A DNA stretch of 26,005 bases, taken from assembly GCF_000003605.2 (NCBI RefSeq), contig NW_003120919.1, positions 966,283 to 992,287 on the forward strand. The letters are read 5' to 3'. How positions within the stretch are numbered: position 1 is the stretch's first letter; each line of letters starts with the position of its first letter. The position numbers and the translations under genes were made by a program. The notes under the pieces are model-generated. The model worked only from the letters and a program-made list of their open reading frames with translations, did not search any database and was not told the origin of the DNA. Origin of the DNA: Saccoglossus kowalevskii. Its lineage: Eukaryota > Hemichordata > Enteropneusta > Harrimaniidae. Below are positions 1 to 11,700 of this stretch, piece by piece.

Positions 1-3000
1 TGACAGTCTGGGCTTACTTCGTCGCTACACAAACTGCACACCATATATCAAATAGCTTATATCTTTTAAAAGTTTTCAAGCGACGAGATGAATATGAATC
101 CAGCTTAACTTAGTACCATATGTTTACATGGATGTTGTATTGTGTTTAAAACGTGCTATGCACTTTTCTACCCATTACATTTTGTACGATAGGCTGAGGC
201 CCTGTACAGAAATAAAATTACATAATACAAAATTGACTAATACTAAAATGAATAATTGTAGACAGATTTCGACGTAAAATCGTGCCACTTTTATGTGCGC
301 TAACATCTGCGAAGAGCGAAAAAACTCGTAAGTAGCCTTCTACCTTAAATTACCTAGACAATAATGCTAAGATAAGTACAGTCTTGTCTTTTTTGTGTAC
401 AACATTTTGCCGTAGTGGATCAATGGTGTGGATGCGTTTGTCTGTAGGTGGAGAATGGCTCAGGATCCCTTCTCTAAAATGGTAAAATAATTCAAAGATG
501 TTATGTGAAATATCTTACCAACGTAACACAAAATAAATCAATTGAATTTAAAACCGATAATATGAAAATGTCTGTATAAGAGCTCAAATACACTTTTTGA
601 ATATTATAAAATTCACACATTTCACATCAAAAATATAATTGTTGTTTTCGAACCCCCTATTCAAAAGTGCTGGCTACGGGCCTAACGTCATATTGAAGAC
701 TGATAATCTTTATTCATGACTTATCAATGACGTAGCATTGATTAACAAATGAGCATAGATACAAGCATGAATATATACATTACAAGTAATACCTTTGTAC
801 CACCTGTTTGAACCCCATCAACGTGTAATAAATGACAGACATATATAGGGTTCATTTATTGTCAAACCCCACACTGCGAGCCACGATGTTCACGTTACGA
901 GACTCTGGACAGAACTCCCCGGCCTGCCCGTTACCGAATCCAACCCTCACTGTCTTAAACCAATTACCATACACTCAGCTGAGAGCGTCGTGTATAGGAG
1001 TTAGCCAATCAGTGGAGGTCAGTTGGTGACAGCACCAACTTTTGGTGAAAATCGCTCAGGGAGGCCATAATTCACCCCATGAAACAAATTTAAAAAAAAA
1101 ACTCACCTCTTGAAACCTGTTTACAAATACAAATCCAATCACTTAGTATACCACGCACAACTACACCTAACATCCGCACCCCCACAATATAACAACACTT
1201 ATATTTGAGGTATGCAATAATTTATTTTATGTACTATAACAAGTGAAACATTACTCAATAGCTCACATGCATTCTACATACATTGTTTGCTGAAGAAATA
1301 CTATCACTAATACTAAATACACAGTAATTGTTACTTTTAGTACTGTAAATTACCAATTATCGAGTACAAGCCCAGTGGCTATATTACTAGATGAGTGACA
1401 CAGCGTTCGATTATACAAATTTAGAGTTCGTCACTGACAGCGCCTGGTGGTAAACTAGTTCTGAAAGTGAAAGCCATATTTTAGTCGATCGAATCGTTCC
1501 AGCATATAAATGAAATAATGTACAATAATACAAGATTTAACAAAATTAAACTATATAGATAAATTCTCGTACATCGTACATTTCAGCATATATGATGCGC
1601 CATTATCTATTTTGTGTTTTCATTGGTGAGGTCGAATGTTCAAGGTCGAAAACCAGTACAATATTGCAGCGCTAAGCACCGCAGGTAACAGAACTAATAG
1701 AACTATATGTGTTTTAACATATGTTTTATACTAGTGAGTAAAATAACGGTCACTCTAGGAATTTCAATTTATCTGCCATGTTACTGGCCTTACAGTTTAC
1801 CTGTAATTTATATTTGCAATTTTTTTTCCGTTGGTATACCACTATTACATTTTTTTAAATTGTAGTACAAAGTCATAGATACAAATTTCACTGCATAATA
1901 TCAAGTAGTTTTAGGTAAGTTTTGATTAGAATATTGTTTTCATTTCATATGCAAATATCAGTCTATCTCTCAGATTTAGTATATTCATAATGATTCTTCG
2001 AAACATTGTCGTCTGGTTCTATTGGCAAACATGATGCACCATGTACCAGGACTGAAACATGCGACTTTCAGTCTTAATTCATCACGCTAAGAAGAGTTTT
2101 GTTAAATCTGTCTACTTGGCCATTTCCCTCTCTTATTATCAGTGCACGAATACCAGTCACACGTGTGCGAGTCTCTCTATTGTATAATATATAGTACAGG
2201 GCACACGTACGTAATCTCGCTTATATAAATTGTTGGCAAAGTAACAACTTTAATGTTTACATTTCTATAAATATGCGCTAATTTAGCTAAGGATTTCTGG
2301 CCACCTGACACGAATGTAATAAATTCAAATCAACCTTTAGTTTATAAGCTTATAATAAGGATAAATGTCATTTAAAAAATTGATTCTAATTTGTGTACAC
2401 AAGTTATCACTCATTAGGACGTCTAATTCTTATGAAAAATAACCGTGTTCAAATTTGCGTCTGTTTCATCCTAACCTTTCATGGTGAACACCATGTAATA
2501 TATGGATTTTCAAATACTAACACTGGAAGATGTAACATTGACTCAATCAAAATTGTTATATAGCATGTGTTTTACTAGATTTTGTAAATGTGGCTTTGTG
2601 ATTAGGAATCCAACTTTTTCATACATTTTTTCAATGTATCCGTATGCCAGAAGACATTGTTATTTCATTATATTTTTAAAATCTTTTTTATGAAAATGAC
2701 TGTTTTGGTAACTCTAAAAACGTAACTTTATATTAGCCGGGAATTAGAAATATTTCTGCCTCAAGCCCAACACTCCAGAAACAAGCGCTGAGTAGTCAGA
2801 GCTAACGCAAAAATGTTTTTAAGTTTACAATATACTCGACAAGAATTCGAGATTAAGAAATTCAAACTCAAGAAAACAAACGTGTGCCATGCACGGTACA
2901 CACATCACTGTGTATGTTAACCCATATATGAGGACGAACTGAATAAAAAATACACTGAAACCCTAAACTTGACCTCAAACAACACAATACGATTAGTAGG

Positions 3001-4932
3001 CAATACTGGTCTCTTTGGTAAAGCTTCGGATTAAATTCGGCCAAACACTAAAGATTCTGAGACCGCTCGATAAACATGTCATGCTACGCCAACGCCATCA
3101 GGAGACAGAAAGTGTATTGTCATACACGCCCGTGCAAAGGTCCGCTGAGTGTAGCACTGATATTTTTATATTAAATTATGAATTCAAACATATTTTTTAT
3201 CCTAGTCAAAACAGAAAATTAAAAAGTGTTTTTACAAAAAATGCAACATCTACAAAAACGCCAAACTTAATGTTTTGATTTTGAACGGTGAATACGAAGG
3301 TTATTGTAAATTGCATGATATTTTAATACATTCCTTGATTTTTGATCGAGAACATATAGTACAACGTTGCATTTGAGACCTGTATATTAGTTCATCATTT
3401 TAAATTATGATTTTTGCCCAAGATTCTAAAATAACACAAAAAGAAAATACCGCGGGAAATTACCACATCACTTCCGCATTTATATAAAAATAGGATTTCG
3501 TGCCGTTGGTGGCGCTTCTCAAATCTAATAATCGCGTCCAATAACGGCCAAAACGCTTGGCTGCGTTCCGGCTGTATGATTTATCATAAACTGAAACGTT
3601 ACGTTTCACGGAGGTATTCGTTAGATAAAAAATCTAAACCACAAATACGCATGATATTGTACAAATATTGTACCTAGCAAAACAACCAATGCATATTAGA
3701 AAATTTCTGTTTAGGAATACTCTGGTTTTCTGGTCATGGTAAATCATAGACCAATGTAGACGGTAATATACAGTATAAAAAATTCCATCTTTATGGTGCT
3801 TCAGACATCGCATAGAGAAAATGTGCTCCCCGTTCATTCGTCAATGCAATTCTTATACAACTGATAAATTAGCCATAAATACTAATATCACGCGACAACC
3901 TCCCCTCCTTTCCCATTGCAACTTGTGTTTGTTTACACAAGGCACCTACATATCAAACACACGATATATATAATACTTGTAGTTATCAAGAAGAAATCAA
4001 TACAAATATTTTGATCTGTTTGTAAAACTGTAATTACCATAAAGCCTTCATATAATTTATTTACCTTCTCTATAAAAATGATTATGTTAACCCGAGATGC
4101 CTGGGCCCAAGCTAAGCTAGTATACATGCAAAATCACTGGTCAGGTTGTAGTCATTTTGGATGAATGAACGACTCTTTTTTCCTGTCTTCAGTTGATCAT
4201 AGGCATTCTACCACCGTCTTGCCCGTTCATCTCGCTATATCGTTATTCCATTCTGTTCTTACATAATTTTAATCTTCGTTTTATATAATGCCGTTTCTGT
4301 TGCTCCATATTTTGTGATAGGAATGAGCATGTAACTATTTTCAGCACGCGATTATTAGCGGCTCCATCGCAGAACTCCCGGTTTCCCAGAGCCTTTATAT
4401 CCTAAATTCATGCCATGCTAGATAGCTCTTGGAGTCCGAATTTCAAAATGCAACCCTGCTAGCTTCCTGAAACTACCGCGACAGAGTGGCTCTGATGTTG
4501 ATGTAGAGCATGTAATGACAGTAGTGCAACAACTCCCTCCCTAAACAGAGAGCCAGTATTAACCATGAGATGTAAGTTTGCTGGTTAACTTGGTCTTTAG
4601 TTTTTAACCCTGAAGAGGTGATCATTTACTAGGTGATTGAGTTGGCTTGTAAGACAATTTTAAGCAAACAATTGCATGCAATTCACTACATTTTCTGTCT
4701 TGTACAAAGAATAATTGAAAAACAAATTTCTTGTCTAATAAGCTATACATGCTGTATAATGTGGCTCGTAAGGATCAGCAGACTGTGTTTCACATTTTGA
4801 GGCCGCTTTCTTCCCAGTATTATCCATACTGCTTTTATGCGTTATAAATAGAAACAAGAATGCAACCAGTCTATCTTATAGATATGTCACACATGAACTA
4901 TGTGGAATAGGTGAACAAAAAGTTATACTTAC
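1..4932. other. Non-coding AT-rich stretch, no gene seen
   Basis: Open frames here are all below 90 codons, of skewed composition and without recognisable domains. Local exceptions to the AT-rich background are 880-1065, which is richer in G+C and includes an AGCCAATCAG CCAAT-type site at 1003-1012, and 3460-3620, which is CpG-richer and has a TATATAAAA box near 3481. Either could be a regulatory patch or an old repeat; nothing ties them to a gene. Confidence 0.5.
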
Positions 4933-5006
4933 TATAGGTCTCATCCCCAGCAGTATCGCCGCCCCTGCAACAGTTCTGTTAAATGTGGCCTTCCCCATGC
5001 ACCACC
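4933..5006 (-). CDS. Candidate orphan exon
   Basis: A 74-nt stretch, richer in G+C than its surroundings, is bounded by a GGTTTCCAG acceptor and a GTAAGT donor on the minus strand. One frame is open throughout and contains an ATG followed by GKATFNRTVAGAAILLGMRP, with a hydrophobic core. It could be an internal exon or the first coding exon of an unknown gene. No neighbouring exon was found, so this remains weak. Confidence 0.22.
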
Positions 5007-5719
5007 CTGGAAACCGGTTAGAATTGTTACTCTAATGTGGCGATTATCATATGGCATAATTATAATCGAGAATATACACTTGCTACAATGATCATTTTTC
5101 TATTCCATGTTACACAACGCGTAGTATGTGCGTCTTTTTGACTTATAAATAACTTTAGACACATAAATCAAACATCTTTTCAAGTTTAAAGTGACCTTTA
5201 CGATTCCAGTCTATTAAATTGTTTTCCAATCCAACTCAAAACCAATGCACCAAGAGAAAAAAAATACAGAGATATCAGCTTCCTTCTATTTTCACAAATT
5301 CGGAAGAACAATAATGTCAGATAAACAGCGACACCTTGACCAATATGACACTGCCATGCCAATTTGCCATTAGTTAACTTTGTCCACGTGATTTCATTGA
5401 GGACTGACTAATCCCTTATCTGTGAGAATAATAAAGTGTCTGGTTCGTGTAAGCTAGTATATTGTGCTTATTACGTACAAGAGATTACATTGGTTGATGT
5501 GACCCTAACTAAGAAAAGAATGGCATGTATTTATGAATTAGTGTAGGTTTTATATAGAGGCTACTCACAATATGTACTGAGGGACATCCACAAGTCGGTC
5601 ATTCACTATTGAATCACCTGTCATGTGTGTTTACTCTGCGGACAAGGGTACCAGATACCCGTACAGATCGTAATTATGAGTCCACCATAAAATTTTGAAA
5701 TGCATCAGCTAATATATAT
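5007..5719. other. Non-coding stretch
   Basis: AT-rich with no domain-bearing frame. A phase-open 49-nt segment with splice-like borders near 5575-5623 (minus) was considered and rejected as too weak. Confidence 0.45.
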
Positions 5720-6012
5720 CGGAAAAGAACCTACATATGTGATGTCTGTAAAAACACCTTCCCCACAAAGGAAGACCGACGAGAACGTATGATAATACAT
5801 ACCAGTAATAAACCATACGGATGCAGAAATTGCGATTTGTCTTAAAGACAGTTAAAAACTATTAAAGATAGTGTACTAAGTGTCTTTCTACGTCCGTCGG
5901 CTTGAATCAACATGCGAGATTACGTTCTGCTGATAAACACAACAAATGTGGCGTTTGTAACCGACAATTTGCTGTGAGAGGTGACCTGAATCGACAAATC
6001 AGGACTCGTTCT
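5720..6012 (+). pseudogene. Decayed C2H2 zinc-finger array
   Basis: Frames on the plus strand show finger-like units. The first reads TYICDVCKNTF and continues to a finger end where the first zinc-binding His is Arg but the second is kept, followed by TSNKPYGC, a decayed TGEKPY-type linker. A half finger with an in-frame stop (CRNCDLS then TAA) follows. A third unit, in another frame, has CTKC and GLNQHARLR. The last has CGVCNRQFAVRGDLNR with both His positions changed (QIRTR). Every unit has lost at least one zinc ligand and the frame breaks at least twice, so this is a relic of a zinc-finger gene, or of an element carrying one, not a working gene. The flanks show no further fingers. Confidence 0.6.
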
Positions 6013-7499
6013 ATCATCATTTGCGTAGCTGTCTATTTCTATCTGTTCTTTCATCTACTGTTCGTTATATTAATTGTCCCGTGTATTATTAATTGCCCTC
6101 TACATAATCTTGGCACTAATTGCATGGAAGCACCCAGGAAACATGTCGTTGCTAGTGTTAAAATTGTGTAATCATTCACCACTGAATGTGTGTTAGTTAC
6201 TATACAGATTATATGTATACAATGTATAAACAGGCTTGCATAATTGCTCAGTTACAATGCCTAATTCATTAAATTAATACCTGTAAATTCAGCTAAACTT
6301 TCATTCAGATTTCTTTAACATTCACTTGATGGTTTGAGATTTCAGTTTTTGATATCATAAATTCTAAAATGTTTGGCTTTATGATCAATTTACTGACTGA
6401 ATTATTATGTTAACATATATGTCATGGCAGAAACATATAAACGCATAATACGATTGAGGAATGGGCGGCGTGTTCTGTGAAGTGGAAACAATATATGGCG
6501 GATCTCTTTACAAACGTCGTGTTGGGAAATTTACAAGTATAAGAACACAAAACAAATGACCGAAAACAATCGACAAAACAAAGTACAACACATCATAGTC
6601 AAACCAGTAAAAAAATGATATATGAACTTCGTGATATTTAGCAAGTGAAGGTAAAAGTACACTATAGCGTGAAATCATGGATCATTAGTAAAAAAAATCG
6701 AAATCGATAGTACAAGTAAACGAAGATACATTCTACCATTTTACTCTCGAAGATTCGGAAGTGTCGCATTTTTTTATAAGAAGAGTGGTTTTTAAGAAAA
6801 TCCGTAAGCTTAAAGTCGACATATTTGGCTTTCCAACGATATCTTACTTATCGTGCTACACCATATACATGCGAAGATATAGTATTATGAATAATAAAAA
6901 CTCACTCCGATGACCCATTTTTCCTTCGCTAACGACGAAAAATGATGTGTGGCGATACTAAAAATATTGCTGGCCCGAATCCAGCGCATAATTTAGCACA
7001 CAAGAACTAGATTTCATTTTATATGGCAGAAAATTTCAAATTTTCAAAGACCACGGTATTCAAAATAACCATCTCAGTTTCGTGTTCATATTTTTTTCCA
7101 ATACTATGTTAACTTTTTATTTGCACTAAGATGCGTCTTCAAATAAGATCTAATGAATACAAATATATTTGATTCTCATTCATGTAACACTGGATTGAAA
7201 TGAGCAACTCCAATGCCAATGTTTACATAATTTAAAGGGGAACGGCCTCCGTTGATATATATTTACAGTGCGAAAACTAATATTTTACAGAGTAAACTCA
7301 TACTTGCGTGAATCAATAAATATACTATTAGAGAAAAATGCTAGGATGCACAGGCTATGTACATGATCTTTTATAATTGATTCAGAAAAAAAAATGTTCT
7401 AGGGCCACATGTTAGCTATTTTCCATGTCGTGGTTTATGGACACTTTTTGGCTAGAGCTGTAAACCTAGGTTGAGCTTTCTTTATTTTGTTGAAGCCCG
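6013..7499. other. Non-coding AT-rich stretch
   Basis: No gene seen. A 32-codon open frame starts at an ATG at about 6456 in a short CpG-richer patch (CGGCGTG, ATGGCGGAT), which may be regulatory, but nothing supports translation. Confidence 0.45.
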
Positions 7500-7770
7500 A
7501 AAAACTGGGAGAGAAAGTCCACCCACATAGTACTTTTACAGCTAAGAAATTGATATTAAAGACCATTCCGAAGCCTAACAATAGAGAATGTCAAAAATAT
7601 CCGCTTTCTACATGTTGATGAACGCCATATTGAGTGTCATACATGTGGTCACAGATGCAGTCGCTCTTTATCGTGTGCTTTGCGTAACAGAAATTGCCAC
7701 TGGGGAACTCACTGCTAGAAAGGCTGTCAAAAGAAGTTCGAAAAACGCTACGCATAGGAAGTCAAGTTCA
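7500..7770 (+). pseudogene. Possible second zinc-finger-like relic
   Basis: Three frames carry short pieces resembling C2H2 fingers: LGEKVHPHSTFTAKKLILKT (a linker-like GEK with a finger-like FTAKK tail), then HIECHTCGHRC and, further on, KGCQKKF. The pieces sit in different frames and are broken by stops, and the His ligands are poor. The resemblance to the better relic at 5720-6012 is the main support. It could equally be chance composition. Confidence 0.25.
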
Positions 7771-8524
7771 TTGTCATATTTTAAAATTGTTCGTCCGACT
7801 GATGATGTTTCTGCTAATTAATCCAAAAGTATTATTGTATTATTCTACGCGTTGTTGTAAATTTTGAAGTACACAACAAAACATTGCCTCTCTGCATTAT
7901 ACTTCCCAATGAAACCTGGTGTGCCACAAAGATGTCTAGTATGCCGTGCTGCCAGCCGCCTCTCTGAGCTCTATAGAAATGTAACGTACTGTATCTCTAT
8001 TCACCATTAACACTGATGTCGTCAACTATATTGCTGCCAAGGGAAGACTATCATGTATATTGTGCTACGTCATAATCAACCATAATTCTCAAGTATCCGC
8101 ACCAAATTCCCCGACTGACAGAGAATTTGTCGAGTATTTCGTTTAATTGTTTCCAATGGTTTAACATTGACGTCGATTCATAATGTTGTTGCGATAACCT
8201 CAACTAACACGAAAAAAGTGAAGGAAGAAGTCACCATTTTTTGATTGGCGGTCAACATTCTTTCCAAGCATTCCGATCAAAAAAAGTTATCCCAGAATGC
8301 AAGCTCATCATGTTGATTTACAACTCCATTGGCGACATACTCACTCAGAGAATATTTGATGGCACCGAATTTAATGAAACTAACTTGTATCATTATTTCT
8401 TTGATATAATAAACAAGGCATAAGTATTAACAGAAGGTAGTAAACAATTTTACCGACAGACTCTCAAAGCTCTAATATTCTCATACATCACAGAACAACA
8501 TTACACATATTCCTGCGTTGACCA
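7771..8524. other. Stretch with an unassigned ORF-like patch
   Basis: Contains a 72-codon plus-strand frame ending at 8423 (from about 8208) with GGQHSFQAFRSKKVIP and IYNSIGDILTQRIFDG, of protein-like composition but with no domain I recognise. It may be the tail of a dead gene or transposon. No splice or start evidence supports it. Confidence 0.25.
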
Positions 8525-8530
8525 TTTATT
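8525..8530 (-). other. Candidate polyadenylation signal of the pentraxin/VWD gene
   Basis: AATAAA on the minus strand (TTTATT on the given strand), about 150 nt downstream of the proposed stop codon. The sequence around it is AT-rich, so chance occurrence is possible. Confidence 0.4.
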
Positions 8531-8680
8531 TAATATACCACTATTACATTAGATTATATTTAGCACATAAACCCATTACCGTAAGTTATACTAGACGATT
8601 AACTATGAAACTAATAGTATAAGTATCTATACTAGCACAATTCAATTTCAGAATGTGACACATATTTTACAATAACATAA

Positions 8681-8714
8681 TCAGTACTGATTTCGATACT
8701 GAGCCATGCATTTC
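8681..8714 (-). CDS. Exon 7: probable terminal exon with stop
   Basis: A CCCTTTTTTTTCAG acceptor is followed by one base that completes a Glu codon from exon 6, then KCMAQYRNQY and TGA at 8683-8681. It is the only strong, phase-compatible acceptor I found downstream, about 760 bp after exon 6. An AATAAA lies about 150 nt past the stop. It adds a single cysteine near the C-terminus. A longer, different 3' end cannot be excluded. Confidence 0.5.
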
Positions 8715-11700
8715 CTGAAAAAAAAGGGTACGCCGCTAACATACTATTTATTAAAACGAGTCCATTAAACCATTAAAATTGTCCTTAATTTCCAATAAAC
8801 GATTATTCACATCTGTAATATAAAGAATAATGCAGAAAATAAAATATACTGAAGTGATAATAGATGGTGTGGATGGCTCAATTATTTGAACAAAGGCAAC
8901 AACTGATCATGACCGTCATTTAATTCTACACTTTATCATAGATATACCAGTACTGTAGTTTGAGGCTCAGTGTCACAAATCGACGTAGTTATGTGTCACG
9001 AAAATGTAAGCAAAGGCATTATGGGTAATCATTGCGAATGCTCACATGAGTAATTATAATTTATCCAATAATTATATTTTAGATGAGTATTTGAGTTCAT
9101 TAACATTTATATTGTCATAAATTTATATTAATGTCAAAGAACATTTAAAAAGAGCGCACGAGATTTAAATCCAAAGTGCGTGCGAATCAAAACATAAAGT
9201 TTGCTCAATTTCATATAATAATTATCGCTTGGATTTTTTTCTAGGAAATTAGTTTATGGATATAGAATAATAATGAAATGATTCAGCCCAGTTCACCAAC
9301 ATCTATCGTAGTAACATTTTATATTACGTCATATTTTCATGTACTACGAACACAGAGAAAAGTTGGATGTATGACTATTTGAAATTCTAATTAGCCGCCA
9401 GTCGGCCATATTTGATTAAATAGAAGACAAAAATGACGATCGTAAAGTTTGAAAGGAATTAGATTTATACTTACTCAATTTCTGGTACTTTCCAACTCTC
9501 GCCAAATTCAACAGCGTCATTAGCCATAGTACCATCGGGCTTTTGAAAGTCATCATGGCTATCACCATTGTAATTACCCAATAACCCACGCAGCTTGTCT
9601 TCATAATCAAGACCAGATATATCAATACTGAATATATGTCTTCGCAATGTCCAATCAATCTTGAAAGTGGTATCTTTAAGTGTGAAACTTAGTAAAATGT
9701 TTTTATCAGTTTGAATGATATGTATCTTGGACGCTGCTCCCTTTGCATGTTTCTATAATAAAGTAGACAATTGTGTAATTAATGGAGGAATAATGTTGTA
9801 GTATATATTTATTAATCATAATAACTTGTTAATTACAAAGTTAGAAACAAATATTGCTTTGAATTTTTACTTACAGAAACGACGTCGAGTCTGTCCACTT
9901 CGGCACAGTCATCCCCTACTGTTATATTGAGAGCTACCACTCTGGTTCTTATTTCTCCATTGGGACGATCTTCTCGTGGTTCAAACCTAGCAGTGATTTC
10001 GAAATCTGGTTTAGAGTTTGAGCTGTCTTTCACCAGGGTGTACCAGCAGACGCCTTGATGGCTGTAATGATGACCATCCAATGTGGTAAAATGAGGATCA
10101 CATGTAACAGCGCCACCTGTTGAAAAGTTGAATGAAGATCATAACAATAAATTTGGCAGCATGAACGTTAATTTATATAAGGTGATAGTTTACAACAAGA
10201 CGCGTACCATAATCACGTACCATATTCAAAGACGCTATAATTTGTGTCAGTTGGATTATATAAATGTTATTAAATCTTTGATTTCTAATCTGAGAATTGT
10301 AATTGGTGTCAATATTGTGGGCATTATGCACAATGCGTGTAGTGTAGGATAGAGTTTATTTGTAATTGTATAGTACTCACTACATATATCCACATCTCTG
10401 ATTTTCTCAGTTCCCTGCATCAAAAGGGTTGAAATGTCCCATGAATAAATATTGCCATAGTCAAGCTTATTAATAATTTCTTGGTATGTAAGCACACGAT
10501 CCCACAGGTTGAATTTCGTCATTTTACCAACAAACGCTTGAAATGGGTCAAAACCTCCCCCAACGGTGTCTTGATCCTGACCCAGTACAAGAACGCCACC
10601 TCCCTGAATCGGTGTTCCTTCGGAAACTTTTCCAGATCCAACTAACACTCCATCTACGAATATTTGCCAGCGACCTGTAACCGACGTCCATGTCAAACAG
10701 ATGTAGTGGCACACACCATCATTGACAGCAACGCCAGTTGTCGATCTATAAATACCATTGATGAGTAATCTCAAATAACCATAATCATACAAAATCATCT
10801 CGTTGTGAGTACCAGGTACTGCATAAGAAACCAGGGTACCGTCATTGGTGCTAGTTGACTTCATCCATAGACAGAAAGTGACTTCAGTCAATGAAGGTAC
10901 AGGCGTAGTAATTCGTACATTAGAATCTGTGTCGTTATAACATATTACATTTGCTGAAATGTAAACAAAATAGTTTAGGCTTAGAAATGCCACAATTGTG
11001 CCTTCAAATGCAGTTAATGCACTTATATATTCACATGGCCAATAATGGTAATATGTAAAAAGCATTGAAAGTTATATCTCCAGCATAATGTAAATTCTTC
11101 ACAATTTAAGAAATATATAAAAATAATTCTCAACAAACACCCTCTTTATTGTAGCACTGGGATTATATGCAACCGTTTTATTTATTGGAAGGGCATGGCT
11201 GCATATATATATTATATATCCTCTACACCGATGCAAAAGTTTCCTATATCTATATGTGGTAACGCACTTGTGACGTCACGTACGTAGAGTATATGCAAGG
11301 TACCATTCGATGTTTAAACATGTGTTAATCAGATTATTAAAATCATACGAGTCTGATAATAAGTGGTTATTGATATTTTCTGACATTATGCACAATACAC
11401 TAGAGAGGCTATGACACAGAGTAGCACGTGGTCTATGATAGTGCTTTTTACAATTACACATGATTATTTTGATAATTAAGGATAATACTCACGACATATA
11501 TCATCATCTCTTATTTCCTCGGTTCCCTGCATTAGAAGAAGATTAAAGTCCCATGCATAAATATTGCCCTGATCAAGTTTATCAATAATTTCCTGGTTGG
11601 TAAGTATATAATCCCACAGGTTGAATCCCGTCAATCGGCCAATGAACGCTTGAAATGGGTCAAAACCTCCACCAACACTGTCTTGCTCCTGGCCCAGTAT

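Noticed and set aside
640-700. tRNA-like GGGGTTCGAAA word on the minus strand
   Set aside because: No acceptor stem, anticodon arm or A-box could be placed around it; more likely part of an old dispersed repeat.
3481-3500. TATATAAAA box as a core promoter
   Set aside because: No exon or conserved start context nearby, and such words are frequent in AT-rich DNA.
5575-5623. Possible 49-nt minus-strand exon with GTGAGT donor
   Set aside because: Weak acceptor, no partner exon, and very short open frame.
9416-9658. 80-codon minus-strand open frame
   Set aside because: The wrong frame over VWD exon 6; the phase-consistent frame carries the GNYNG block.
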